This document shows, piece by piece, positions 1 through 5,443 of a stretch of 6,682 nucleotides of DNA; position 1 is the stretch's first letter; each line of letters starts with the position of its first letter. Both the position numbers and the translations under genes were made by a program. Source of the DNA: Natronomonas sp. (GTDB taxonomy: Archaea; Halobacteriota; Halobacteria; Halobacteriales; Haloarculaceae); NCBI GenBank assembly GCA_007135435.1, contig SLIW01000360.1, positions 1-6,682 on the forward strand. The letters are read 5' to 3'. The notes under the pieces were generated by a model, which was not told the origin of the DNA, did no database searches, and was given only the letters and a program-made list of their open reading frames with translations.

Positions 1-273
1 CGGGTGATCGTCCGTCGCCGTGACTGATTCACCCGATTCGAGCGTCACCTCCGTCAACACGTCCGGTGCGTCATACTCGTGGACGGCTGTCACCGGCCTG
101 GTAACCAGCCGTCCAGAGTCCGTCATCGTCCAGACGGATAGATCCAGATCCCGTATCGTTCGCCCGTTAGGGAGTCCCTCTATCGTGCCAGTTTCTGCGG
201 CTTCTCTTGCAAGGTCACCTATGCGCGTTATCCCTCCTCCACCTAGGTTGACGCGGGTGTCACCAGTCACGCA
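1..273 (-). mobile_element. Intein (N-terminal 91 residues) inserted after MCM Walker B
   Basis: A protein-splicing element translated inside MCM. Its first residue is Cys (codon 273-271), replacing the expected continuation after the MCM motif DELDKMR. MCMs normally go on with Ser, which would serve as the +1 extein nucleophile. Block A is visible as CVTGDTRV at residues 1-8, with the splicing nucleophile C1. Block B is visible as GESVTATDDH near residues 81-90, with the conserved T87-x-x-H90 that assists the N-S acyl shift. The homing-endonuclease region and C-terminal splicing blocks (terminal His-Asn) lie outside, so I cannot say whether it is full-length, a mini-intein or active. Hand count gives 35 of 91 codons ending in A/T, far above the distal MCM coding sequence, a sign of separate origin. 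Confidence 0.93.
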
Positions 274-1464
274 CCGCATCTTATCCAGCTCGTCAACAGC
301 GGCAATACCCTGGTCGGCGAGCACGAGCGCGCCTGCCTCGAGGGTCCACTGCTGGCCGTCTCCGAAGTCGTCTCTAACAGCAGCTGCGGTGAGGCCTGCG
401 GTGGAGGACCCCTTCCCGGAGGTGTACACAGACCGCGGGGCGATGTTCCGAACGTACTGGAGCATGGCCGACTTACCAGTGCCCGGGTCACCTATCAGGA
501 GCATGTGAAGATCTCCCCGGATCCGCGATCCGTCCGGCAAATGTTTCGTGACACCTGAGAACAACTGGAGCATCATCGCCAGCTTCGCCTCGTCGTAGCC
601 GTAGATCGAGGGCGCCATCGAGGCGACCATCTGCTCGTAGATGTCCGGCTGGCTGGAGAGCTCGATGATCTCCTTCTTGTCCTCGTTCGTGATGTCCATG
701 TCCTCGAACTGCTCGTCCTCGATCTCGACCGAGCGGCCCTCCATGTAGACGTCGAAGATGGGGGACTTCTCCTGCTGGTTGCCCTGCTGGTCGAGGTGGA
801 GGACCCCCGTGACCCGGACGTGGTCGCCGGCGGTGACCTCCCCGGTGACGTCGTCGTCGATGTGGACGTCGATGCTCTGGGGCGTCTCGCCCCCGCGGAG
901 CCCCTCGGGCGACTCCTGGACGCGGAGCTTCTGGGCGTCGACGAACTCGGACTGGTCGAAGTTGATGGTGAACGGCCCCTGCCGCTCGCAGCCCTGGCAC
1001 TCGTGGGGTTCGTGGAACTCCCCCGCCGTCTGGGGGATGCGGGTGAGCGTCCCGCAGCGCTGGCACTCGAAGGCCGCCTGGATGATCTTCGGGCGGACGT
1101 CCGTCGCCTTGCGGACGATCCCGGTGACCGCGAGGAGCTGGCCGCGGTGGCGCGCGCGGATCTCCCGGATGTCGGTCGCCTCCTGGAGGTTGACGACGCG
1201 GACGTGCGCCTGTCCGAGCTTGACGTCGACGGGCAGATCGTAGAGCCGGAGGGCCTCCTCGGCGTACTCGCGCATCTGGTCAGGCTGGGCGACGTAATCC
1301 TCGGCGAGGTCCGGATCGAACCGGTAGAGGTCGTCCCAGTCTACGTACAGCGAGCGCCGTTCGTTCGGGTACTTCTGGGCGAGCTCGCCGATCTCGTTGC
1401 GGTAGTAGTCGCGGTAGAACTCCTCGAACCTGTCGATGACCTCCGTGCTCTCCGCGCTCGCCAT
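1..1464 (-). CDS. mcm: Replicative DNA helicase MCM, intein-containing precursor (3' part outside window)
   Basis: This is the archaeal minichromosome maintenance protein, the hexameric ATP-driven helicase that unwinds DNA at the replication fork. Read from the ATG at 1464, 488 codons lie in the window and the frame is still open at base 1. Residues 1-397 are MCM. They comprise the N-terminal domain (about 1-110), a zinc-binding module with C134-x2-C137 and C156-x2-C159, the OB-fold region to about residue 240, and the AAA+ core with Walker A GDPGTGKS (325-332) and Walker B DELDKM (391-396). The sequence then changes directly after R397 into an intein. Sensor, arginine-finger and winged-helix parts lie outside. 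The start is supported by the acidic N-terminus (MASAESTE) and a TATA-like box 31 bases upstream. Codon use is split: counted by hand, only 7 of 302 codons from 1464 to 559 end in A/T, against 27 of 95 from 558 to 274. Identification is from motifs and is secure. Confidence 0.96.
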   Translation of the reverse strand, partial: MASAESTEVIDRFEEFYRDYYRNEIGELAQKYPNERRSLYVDWDDLYRFDPDLAEDYVAQPDQMREYAEEALRLYDLPVDVKLGQAHVRVVNLQEATDIREIRARHRGQLLAVTGIVRKATDVRPKIIQAAFECQRCGTLTRIPQTAGEFHEPHECQGCERQGPFTINFDQSEFVDAQKLRVQESPEGLRGGETPQSIDVHIDDDVTGEVTAGDHVRVTGVLHLDQQGNQQEKSPIFDVYMEGRSVEIEDEQFEDMDITNEDKKEIIELSSQPDIYEQMVASMAPSIYGYDEAKLAMMLQLFSGVTKHLPDGSRIRGDLHMLLIGDPGTGKSAMLQYVRNIAPRSVYTSGKGSSTAGLTAAAVRDDFGDGQQWTLEAGALVLADQGIAAVDELDKMRCVTGDTRVNLGGGGITRIGDLAREAAETGTIEGLPNGRTIRDLDLSVWTMTDSGRLVTRPVTAVHEYDAPDVLTEVTLESGESVTATDDHP

Positions 1465-1489
1465 GTAGGTGTACGACCTTGGCGCGGCA

Positions 1490-1502
1490 CCGGATAAGAA
1501 GT
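1490..1502 (-). promoter_or_regulatory. Probable promoter (TATA-like box) of mcm
   Basis: On the minus strand the motif CTTATCC (1498-1492) is centred about 31 bases upstream of the mcm ATG at 1464. This spacing in haloarchaea would give a leaderless or very short-leader transcript. It supports the chosen start. No ribosome-binding site is evident before the ATG. Confidence 0.5.
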
Positions 1503-1804
1503 TTGCCAAGGGGAGGGTGGTAGTGGTCGTGGTCGAGTGCTCCTCGACGACCGAAGGGTGCAGAATCGGTCGCAATACGGCGTTGCCCCGGGCCTGCGAG
1601 CGGCCACCTCCACCCGACCGTGGTCGGAGGTTCCCAGCTCGTCCACGACACCGGTCCGCCGAGCGGACAGCACGTCCGTCGTCCAGGGTGTTCGATGGTG
1701 GCGGCCGTGTCTGGATACATGTAGCGAAGCCGTTCACCTCCGACGATTGATCGGGATCGAAACCGCGGTTGGACTCCCCCCGTGCTGGTACTGTGTTCGG
1801 CGAA

Positions 1805-1812
1805 CCTTTTTC
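1805..1812 (+). promoter_or_regulatory. Probable promoter box of the hydroxyacid dehydrogenase gene
   Basis: A T-rich stretch CCTTTTTC lies about 28 bases ahead of the ATG at 1837, the spacing expected for a TATA-like element driving a leaderless haloarchaeal mRNA. It is a weak match to a TATA consensus, so position is the main support. Confidence 0.4.
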
Positions 1813-1836
1813 GGGAGTCACCCGAATTGAGATGGT

Positions 1837-2745
1837 ATGCCGACAAAGACGATTGGCTTCGTGGGACTCGGAATCATGGGCTTGCCGATGGCGAAGAACT
1901 TAGTCGACGCAGGGTATCCCGTCGTGGGGTACAACCGTTCCGACGACCCGGTCGACGCGCTCGTCGACCACGGTGGCACTGCCGGCGATTCACCCGAGGA
2001 CGTCGCCGAACGGAGCGAGGTCGTGCTCCTGTGTTTGCCCGACTCGCCGGACGTCGAGAACGTCGTGCTCGGCGAGGGAGACGAATCGAACCCCGTGATC
2101 GACGGGCTGAGCGAGGGGATGACCGTCGTCGATCACTCGACCATCTCCCCGACGGTCGCGGAATCGGTCGCCGATCGACTCGACCAGGCAGGCGTCGCAA
2201 TGCTCGACGCGCCGATCTCCGGCGGCGAGGAGGGCGCCATCGAGGGAACGCTCTCGATCATGGTCGGTGGCGACGAGGACGTGCTGGACGACCAGCTCGA
2301 TGTCCTGGAGGTTCTGGGCGAGACGATCACGCACTGCGGCCCGAGCGGTGCTGGCCAGACGACGAAGGCGTGCAATCAGATCGTCGTCGCCGCGCAGATG
2401 GTCGGGGTGAGCGAGGCACTGGTGTTCGCGGACGCGGCGGGCGCCGACCTCGAGGCAGTGGTGGACGCGATCAGTGGCGGGGCGGCGGGCTGCTGGACCC
2501 TCGACAACCGCGCGCCGAACATGATCCACGGGGACTTCGACCCGGGGTTCTTCGCGGCGTACCAGTACAAGGACCTCCGGATCGCGACCAGTGCGGGCGA
2601 GGCGTTCGGCTCGCCGATGCCCCAGACGTCGCTCGCCCACGAACTCTACAAGACGATGGTCCAGAACGGGATGGGCGAGGACGACAACTCGGGGGTGATG
2701 CAGGTCCTCGAGATGATGGCCGGCGGGGAGGCCCGGGTCGAATAG
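1837..2745 (+). CDS. NAD(P)-dependent beta-hydroxyacid dehydrogenase (3-hydroxyisobutyrate dehydrogenase family)
   Basis: A cytoplasmic oxidoreductase of the family that includes 3-hydroxyisobutyrate dehydrogenase (valine breakdown) and tartronate semialdehyde reductase (glyoxylate/glycerate metabolism). The 302 residues fit the usual length of about 290-300. The N-terminal Rossmann fold carries the dinucleotide-binding motif GLGIMG (10-15) followed by PMAKN. The substrate-binding signature DAPISGG is at 124-130. The catalytic lysine is K177 in the motif GAGQTTKACN, with N180 nearby, and the helical C-terminal domain contains the family motif YKDL (244-247). In several members an Arg after the second strand favours NADP; here the sequence is GYNRS, compatible with that but not proof. 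The ATG at 1837 follows a T-rich box at suitable distance and begins MPTKTIGFVG, the natural N-terminus of the fold. The gene is monocistronic by context. Family is secure; substrate cannot be assigned. Confidence 0.93.
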   Translation: MPTKTIGFVGLGIMGLPMAKNLVDAGYPVVGYNRSDDPVDALVDHGGTAGDSPEDVAERSEVVLLCLPDSPDVENVVLGEGDESNPVIDGLSEGMTVVDHSTISPTVAESVADRLDQAGVAMLDAPISGGEEGAIEGTLSIMVGGDEDVLDDQLDVLEVLGETITHCGPSGAGQTTKACNQIVVAAQMVGVSEALVFADAAGADLEAVVDAISGGAAGCWTLDNRAPNMIHGDFDPGFFAAYQYKDLRIATSAGEAFGSPMPQTSLAHELYKTMVQNGMGEDDNSGVMQVLEMMAGGEARVE

Positions 2746-3042
2746 TCATCGCTCGGTCGACCTGGGGAAGCTCAGGGCGTGTGGTTCAGGACGTACGTGA
2801 ACTCGTCGCCGAACGCCGTCGATACGGGCGACACGGGCGACTCGGTGGCCTAACTCGCGAGCGCGAGTGCGAGCCCCTTCGCAGCCAACAGCCGTTCGAC
2901 GGTCGCCAGGTGGAGGGTGTGTCAGCGAAGTGATTGTCCGGGATATGTGACTCACGGAGCGGCTAACGCCGTGCGGATAAACGGTTCGTGACGACCGCGT
3001 TCAAATGAGTGACGACCAATGCCAGCGAGTTGCGGTGACGTA
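2746..3042. other. Intergenic stretch with no convincing gene
   Basis: About 300 bases between the dehydrogenase and the convergent nuclease-like gene. No ORF here has a recognisable domain. It holds a promoter-like box with a short ORF (from 3005), a possible stop-interrupted relic on the minus strand (2772-2921), and a 6-base dyad ACTCGC-GAGC-GCGAGT near 2852-2867 that could form a hairpin. No poly-T terminator is clear. Confidence 0.5.
2975..2982 (+). promoter_or_regulatory. TATA-like box ahead of a 22-codon ORF
   Basis: GGATAAAC is centred about 27 bases upstream of the ATG at 3005, the same spacing as for the other start sites here. The box is a fair match to haloarchaeal TATA elements, but the ORF it would drive is very short, so transcription is only a possibility. 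Confidence 0.3.
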
Positions 3043-3073
3043 TCACGGGGGCCACCGGGCCTCGAACTCGTAG
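3005..3073 (+). other. Short ORF (22 codons), possibly the remnant 5' end of a gene or a chance ORF
   Basis: The ORF begins MSDDQCQR, resembling many haloarchaeal N-termini, and stops at a TAG at 3071-3073 after running 31 bases into the antisense of the nuclease-like gene. No domain can be seen in 22 residues. It may be the leaderless start of a gene cut off when the neighbouring DNA arrived, a small protein, or chance. Low confidence. Confidence 0.2.
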
Positions 3074-3837
3074 TCTTCTGCCCAGTTGATCGACGCGTCG
3101 GCCTGGCGGGGTTCTTCGACGCGTAGGGAGATGGATCGGTCGAACGTGTCGTCCGGGACGAGATAGAGCGTGTCCGTCTCGGGAGAGAAGACGCCGTAGG
3201 CATCGATATCCGAACCACCGTCAGCATCGAATCGAAGTCGGCCGTTGACGACCGTCCCTGACTGCGCACAGATGGTGTGGCGGCGTCCCTCCGGGTCGAC
3301 GGCGACGAAGTCGTACGGTTCCCCGGTGACGTGGGCGAAGGGGATCTCATGTTCCTCGAGGACTCGCCCGATCTGGGGTATTGCTGGACTTCGCCCCGGT
3401 AATCGACGGTCGAAATCGGACCAGTTCGGAGGCCAGCGATCGTCGAACTCGTAGTCTCCGGCCCAGTTGATCGATTCGTGCTCCTGGTGGGGTTCGTCGA
3501 CGCGCAACGTGATGGATCGGTCGAACGAGGCGGCAGCGATTAGGTAGAGCGTGTCAAGCTCGTGGGAGTAGACGAGAAATCCGTCGACCTCGCCATCGTA
3601 GTGTTTGTAGATGTTACCCTGCGAATTGGTATGCTGACTCCGCGAGTGGAACTGGACGACCCCATCGGTGAACCAGCCGGTCTTCACCTGGAGTCTCAGC
3701 ATCTCGCCGGACGGCGTTTCGACGACCAGATCGTAGCGCTGATTGTCACTGAACGGGAGCATCACTGGGATGCACCTGCGTTTGAGTTCGGCGATGACGA
3801 CCGCCTCGGTGTAATCTCCCTTCTCGTGACTGTCCAT
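3043..3837 (-). CDS. PD-(D/E)XK nuclease-like protein with duplicated domain (group I intron endonuclease-like)
   Basis: A 264-residue protein whose N-terminal half resembles the small PD-(D/E)XK family typified by group I intron-associated endonucleases such as I-Ssp6803I. Candidate catalytic residues in the first copy are E11 (KGDYTEA), D36 (NQRYDLVV) and Q50-x-K52 (LQVKTG), in the right order and spacing for metal-dependent DNA cleavage. The C-terminal half repeats the domain. Residues 95-137 and 222-264 align closely, sharing DTLYL, FDRSI, LRV, SINWA, DYEF and RWPP. In the second copy the aspartate survives (D176 in PYDFVA), but E11 is replaced and the Q-x-K becomes C-A-Q (190-192), so it is probably non-catalytic. 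Hand count finds 62 of 264 codons ending in A/T, far more than in the distal mcm sequence, suggesting an accessory gene. It stands alone downstream of tRNA-Pro on the same strand. A weak TATA-like stretch lies about 30 bases before the ATG. The DNA target and biological role are unknown. Confidence 0.8.
   Translation of the reverse strand: MDSHEKGDYTEAVVIAELKRRCIPVMLPFSDNQRYDLVVETPSGEMLRLQVKTGWFTDGVVQFHSRSQHTNSQGNIYKHYDGEVDGFLVYSHELDTLYLIAAASFDRSITLRVDEPHQEHESINWAGDYEFDDRWPPNWSDFDRRLPGRSPAIPQIGRVLEEHEIPFAHVTGEPYDFVAVDPEGRRHTICAQSGTVVNGRLRFDADGGSDIDAYGVFSPETDTLYLVPDDTFDRSISLRVEEPRQADASINWAEDYEFEARWPP
3050..3526 (-). repeat. Internal direct repeat (3050-3145 and 3431-3526) within the nuclease-like gene
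   Basis: Two 96-base segments, 381 bases apart start to start and in the same reading frame, match at about 79 of 96 positions by hand alignment. Weaker similarity continues to about 3186 and 3567. They encode the C-terminal ends of the two domain copies. The DNA-level match, which includes third codon positions, implies a fairly recent duplication or gene conversion between copies, while the upstream parts of the two domains have diverged strongly. Confidence 0.85.
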
Positions 3838-4017
3838 GTAGGACCCACTGGTCCCGTCATCGGTTTTGAAGTCTCGCTTCGCCGACGAAGACGGAGGTAC
3901 AGCGGCCTAAGTACGGAGACTGACCAGAATGTAGACCAATCAAGGCGCAGAATAGTACCAATAGTGAATGTCGAGAATGGGCCCGGCTCTTGACTATCGG
4001 GATGTCGGCCGCATGAG
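3838..4017. other. Gap between nuclease-like gene and tRNA-Pro, relatively AT-rich
   Basis: The 180 bases contain no supportable gene; the minus-strand ORF across it also runs through the tRNA and has no domain signature. Composition is less GC-rich than the flanking host genes. It would carry the 3' trailer of the tRNA transcript and the promoter of the nuclease-like gene (weak TTCAAAA-type box near 3862-3870 on the minus strand). I saw no copy of the tRNA 3' end here or elsewhere in the window that would mark an attachment site. Confidence 0.4.
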
Positions 4018-4090
4018 TGGGACCGCCCGAATTTGAATCGGGGTTACAGCGTCCCAAACGCTGAAGGATACCAAGCTACCCCACGGTCCC
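4018..4090 (-). tRNA. tRNA-Pro (anticodon TGG)
   Basis: A complete 73-nt cloverleaf can be folded by hand. The acceptor stem is GGGACCG paired with CGGTCCC, with discriminator A. A D arm contains the GG of the D loop. The anticodon stem is CAGCG/CGCTG with loop TTTGGGA, giving anticodon TGG (reads proline CCA, and by wobble possibly others). The variable loop has four bases and the T arm is CCCGA-TTCAAAT-TCGGG. The 3' CCA is not encoded, since the bases after the discriminator are CTC, so it is added after transcription. I see no intron. Confidence 0.95.
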
Positions 4091-4145
4091 GTAGGTTCCC
4101 ATATCGCCCGTGGTCGTGAAAACGTTTCGTTCCTGCGCTTCGGTC

Positions 4146-4155
4146 GTATTTATCG
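4146..4155 (-). promoter_or_regulatory. Candidate promoter of tRNA-Pro
   Basis: GATAAATA on the minus strand (4154-4147) is a good TATA match about 60 bases upstream of the mature tRNA 5' end, implying a leader of roughly 35 bases removed by RNase P. A second A/T-rich stretch nearer the tRNA (around 4117-4126) is an alternative. Confidence 0.45.
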
Positions 4156-4324
4156 TCGGAACAACCGCACAACGTCACCTATTACACCACGCCAAACTCC
4201 GAATCGCTCGACTCGCGGTGTCATGTCGAACGTGATACGCCGTGAAGGGCGGAGGTTCAGCCGGTCTAGACTCTCGATGTCCGGAATTCGCTCCCCATGA
4301 GCGGGGCAATCGCGGTTCCCAAGC

Positions 4325-4332
4325 GATATATC
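4325..4332 (+). promoter_or_regulatory. TATA box of the BofA-like gene
   Basis: GATATATC is centred about 28 bases ahead of the ATG at 4356. It fixes the start there, because an upstream in-frame GTG at 4242 would place the box inside the coding sequence. Confidence 0.6.
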
Positions 4333-4355
4333 GATCCCTCGAGAACTCATCTGTC

Positions 4356-4643
4356 ATGGTAACGACACTGGAGGTCGCCCTGCTCCTCCTCGTCCTTGCG
4401 GTACTCTTCGGCGCCTATCGGGTCATCAGGGTCGTCAGGCCGTTCATCGTGAACGCGGTCGTCGGCCTGCTGGTCCTGCTACTGGCGAACTGGCTCGGCC
4501 TCGGGGTGCAGATCACGGCGATGGCGGTCCTCATCTGCGCTCTCGGGGGCGTCCCAGGCGCGCTACTCGTGATCATCCTCGCGTACCTCGACATCGCCTT
4601 CGCCGGGATGGTCGCACCGTTCGGCATCGCCGCGCTGGGCTGA
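4356..4643 (+). CDS. BofA-family small membrane protein
   Basis: A 95-residue, strongly hydrophobic protein resembling the BofA (pro-sigma-K processing inhibitor) family. Predicted membrane segments are about 4-21, 31-49 and 51-77, with a short basic loop (YRVIRVVR, 21-28) between the first two. The family-like core runs from VNAVVGLLVLLLANWLG (32-48) to GGVPGALLVIIL (64-75), where GVPG is the characteristic turn. In Bacillus, BofA holds the intramembrane protease SpoIVFB inactive during sporulation. Haloarchaea do not sporulate, so the role here is unknown; regulating a membrane-embedded site-2 protease is only an analogy. I chose the ATG at 4356 because a TATA box sits 28 bases before it and because the upstream in-frame extension is hydrophilic and unlike the family. 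It converges on the copper-protein gene. Confidence 0.82.
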   Translation: MVTTLEVALLLLVLAVLFGAYRVIRVVRPFIVNAVVGLLVLLLANWLGLGVQITAMAVLICALGGVPGALLVIILAYLDIAFAGMVAPFGIAALG

Positions 4644-4662
4644 ACACCGCCCGCGCGTTACT

Positions 4663-4692
4663 CCCTTCGACAGTTCCTGCCCCTTCGACAGT
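4663..4692. repeat. Two 12-bp direct repeats (CCCTTCGACAGT, 18-bp period)
   Basis: CCCTTCGACAGT occurs at 4663-4674 and again at 4681-4692, in the short gap between the convergent BofA-like and copper-protein genes. It is either a small tandem slip duplication or a pair of binding sites. It lies downstream of both genes, so a promoter role is unlikely. Confidence 0.6.
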
Positions 4693-4720
4693 ACTAGACC
4701 CCCCACAACCGGGCGTCCCG

Positions 4721-5305
4721 TCAGCCGCCGTGTTCCTCCTCGAGGAACGAGCGGACCTGCGCGTTGTGCGCCTCGAGTGCGTCCACCGCCGTCTCCGGAA
4801 CGTCGGCGTCGGGGGGCCGGAGCCCTGGCTGGTCGTGGGGGTCCGGCCAGCCGACCACCACCGAGCCCACCATCCCGTTGGCCTCGTGTCGGCTGCAGGA
4901 GTAGTCGTAGACGCCCTCGACCGCGAAGACGTGGTCGAATCGGTCGCCGGGTCCGAGGGAGGGGCTCGCCCAGGTGTCGGCAGCCTCGGGGATTCGCGGC
5001 TGGCCCCCGTGGGTCTCCGGATGGTAGGCCGTGACGTCGTGGCGCGCCCCCGGCTCGTCACCGGCGACGACCCACTCGACGGTTCCGTCCTCGACCAGGT
5101 GGACGACGGCCGGGGCGAACTGGCTCCGCGCCCCGTCGTCCGCCAGGTCCACCTCGAGGTGCGGCTCGGGCCTGCCGAGCTGTCCCGGTGCCCTCCCCTC
5201 CTCGCCGAGACAGCCCGCCAGGCCCGCCAGCCCCGCGACACCCGCCGCCAGGACCGCGCCCCCACCAGCCATCGCGCGGCGTCTCGTCGCCCGTCTCTCG
5301 TTCAC
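4721..5305 (-). CDS. Halocyanin-like blue (type 1) copper lipoprotein
   Basis: A 194-residue exported electron carrier of the plastocyanin/halocyanin group. The N-terminus has a twin-arginine stretch (TRRRAM, 7-12), a hydrophobic segment (13-30) and a lipobox LAGC with lipidation cysteine C32, so it should be exported by Tat and anchored to the outside of the membrane. The cupredoxin domain spans about 48-152. The type 1 copper ligands are H89, C137, H140 and M145, the last three in CSRHEANGM with standard plastocyanin-like spacing. A C-terminal tail (about 155-194) is acidic and Pro-rich, then helical. I chose the GTG at 5305: it keeps the arginine pair, and a TATA-like box lies 27 bases upstream. 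An ATG at 5272 would remove the Tat signal, and an upstream ATG at 5563 would add a non-family basic extension across the promoter. The redox partner cannot be told from the sequence. Confidence 0.9.
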   Translation of the reverse strand: MNERRATRRRAMAGGGAVLAAGVAGLAGLAGCLGEEGRAPGQLGRPEPHLEVDLADDGARSQFAPAVVHLVEDGTVEWVVAGDEPGARHDVTAYHPETHGGQPRIPEAADTWASPSLGPGDRFDHVFAVEGVYDYSCSRHEANGMVGSVVVGWPDPHDQPGLRPPDADVPETAVDALEAHNAQVRSFLEEEHGG

Positions 5306-5328
5306 GTAAGCGGTTCGGCCTCCGCGCC

Positions 5329-5335
5329 GAAAAAC
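5329..5335 (-). promoter_or_regulatory. Probable promoter box of the copper-protein gene
   Basis: GTTTTTC on the minus strand is centred about 27 bases upstream of the GTG start at 5305, fitting leaderless transcription and supporting that start over the internal ATG. Confidence 0.5.
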
Positions 5336-5443
5336 GCTCTGGCGGACGGTCCCGTCGAGCGCAGGACGCCGCCGTCGGAATCGATCGCCACCGGTCACGT
5401 TCTTTCTCCGTCCCTCCCGGCACCCTGTGTCGGTGACAACGTG

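Larger units (their letters stand above)
1465..1836. other. Non-coding divergent intergenic region with two small dyads
   Basis: This 372-base gap separates the divergent mcm and oxidoreductase genes. ORFs on both strands read as low-complexity or Arg/Pro/Ser-rich peptides with no domain signature and are out of keeping with local codon bias, so I call none. It contains the two promoter boxes. It also has a hairpin-capable dyad GTCGAG-N5-CTCGAC at 1532-1548 and a second dyad at 1606-1631, with outer arms ACCTCC and GGAGGT and inner arms GACC and GGTC. Either dyad could be a regulator site or an RNA hairpin; nothing in the sequence decides this. Confidence 0.6.

Noticed and set aside
488..1497. 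Long ORFs on both strands overlapping mcm in other frames (for example 796-1497 plus, 488-1066 minus)
   Set aside because: They are shadows of the mcm frame. In GC-rich haloarchaeal DNA alternative frames stay open, and their translations are Arg/Pro/Gly- or Asp/Leu-rich with no domain, whereas the mcm frame shows zinc, Walker A and Walker B motifs.
1782..2933. 383-codon plus-strand ORF over the dehydrogenase
   Set aside because: It is extremely arginine-rich with no domain, and it overlaps a clear Rossmann-fold dehydrogenase in another frame.
4018..4035. tRNA-Pro 3' end as an integration attachment site
   Set aside because: I looked for a second copy of the 3' end sequence in the window and saw only short chance matches (such as CCCGAATT near 1823), so there is no paired att repeat to support it.
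3857..4057. 66-codon minus-strand ORF across tRNA-Pro
   Set aside because: It overlaps the 3' half of the tRNA cloverleaf, and the translation has no domain signature.
4242..4355. N-terminal extension of the BofA-like protein from GTG 4242
   Set aside because: The TATA box lies within this stretch, and the extension is hydrophilic and unlike the small membrane-protein family; ATG 4356 is the better start.
4150..4357. Two minus-strand ORFs of 60 and 66 codons upstream of the BofA-like gene
   Set aside because: They cover the BofA and tRNA promoter boxes, show no recognisable domain, and are Arg-rich like shadow frames. A small gene cannot be fully excluded, but the support is too thin to call one.
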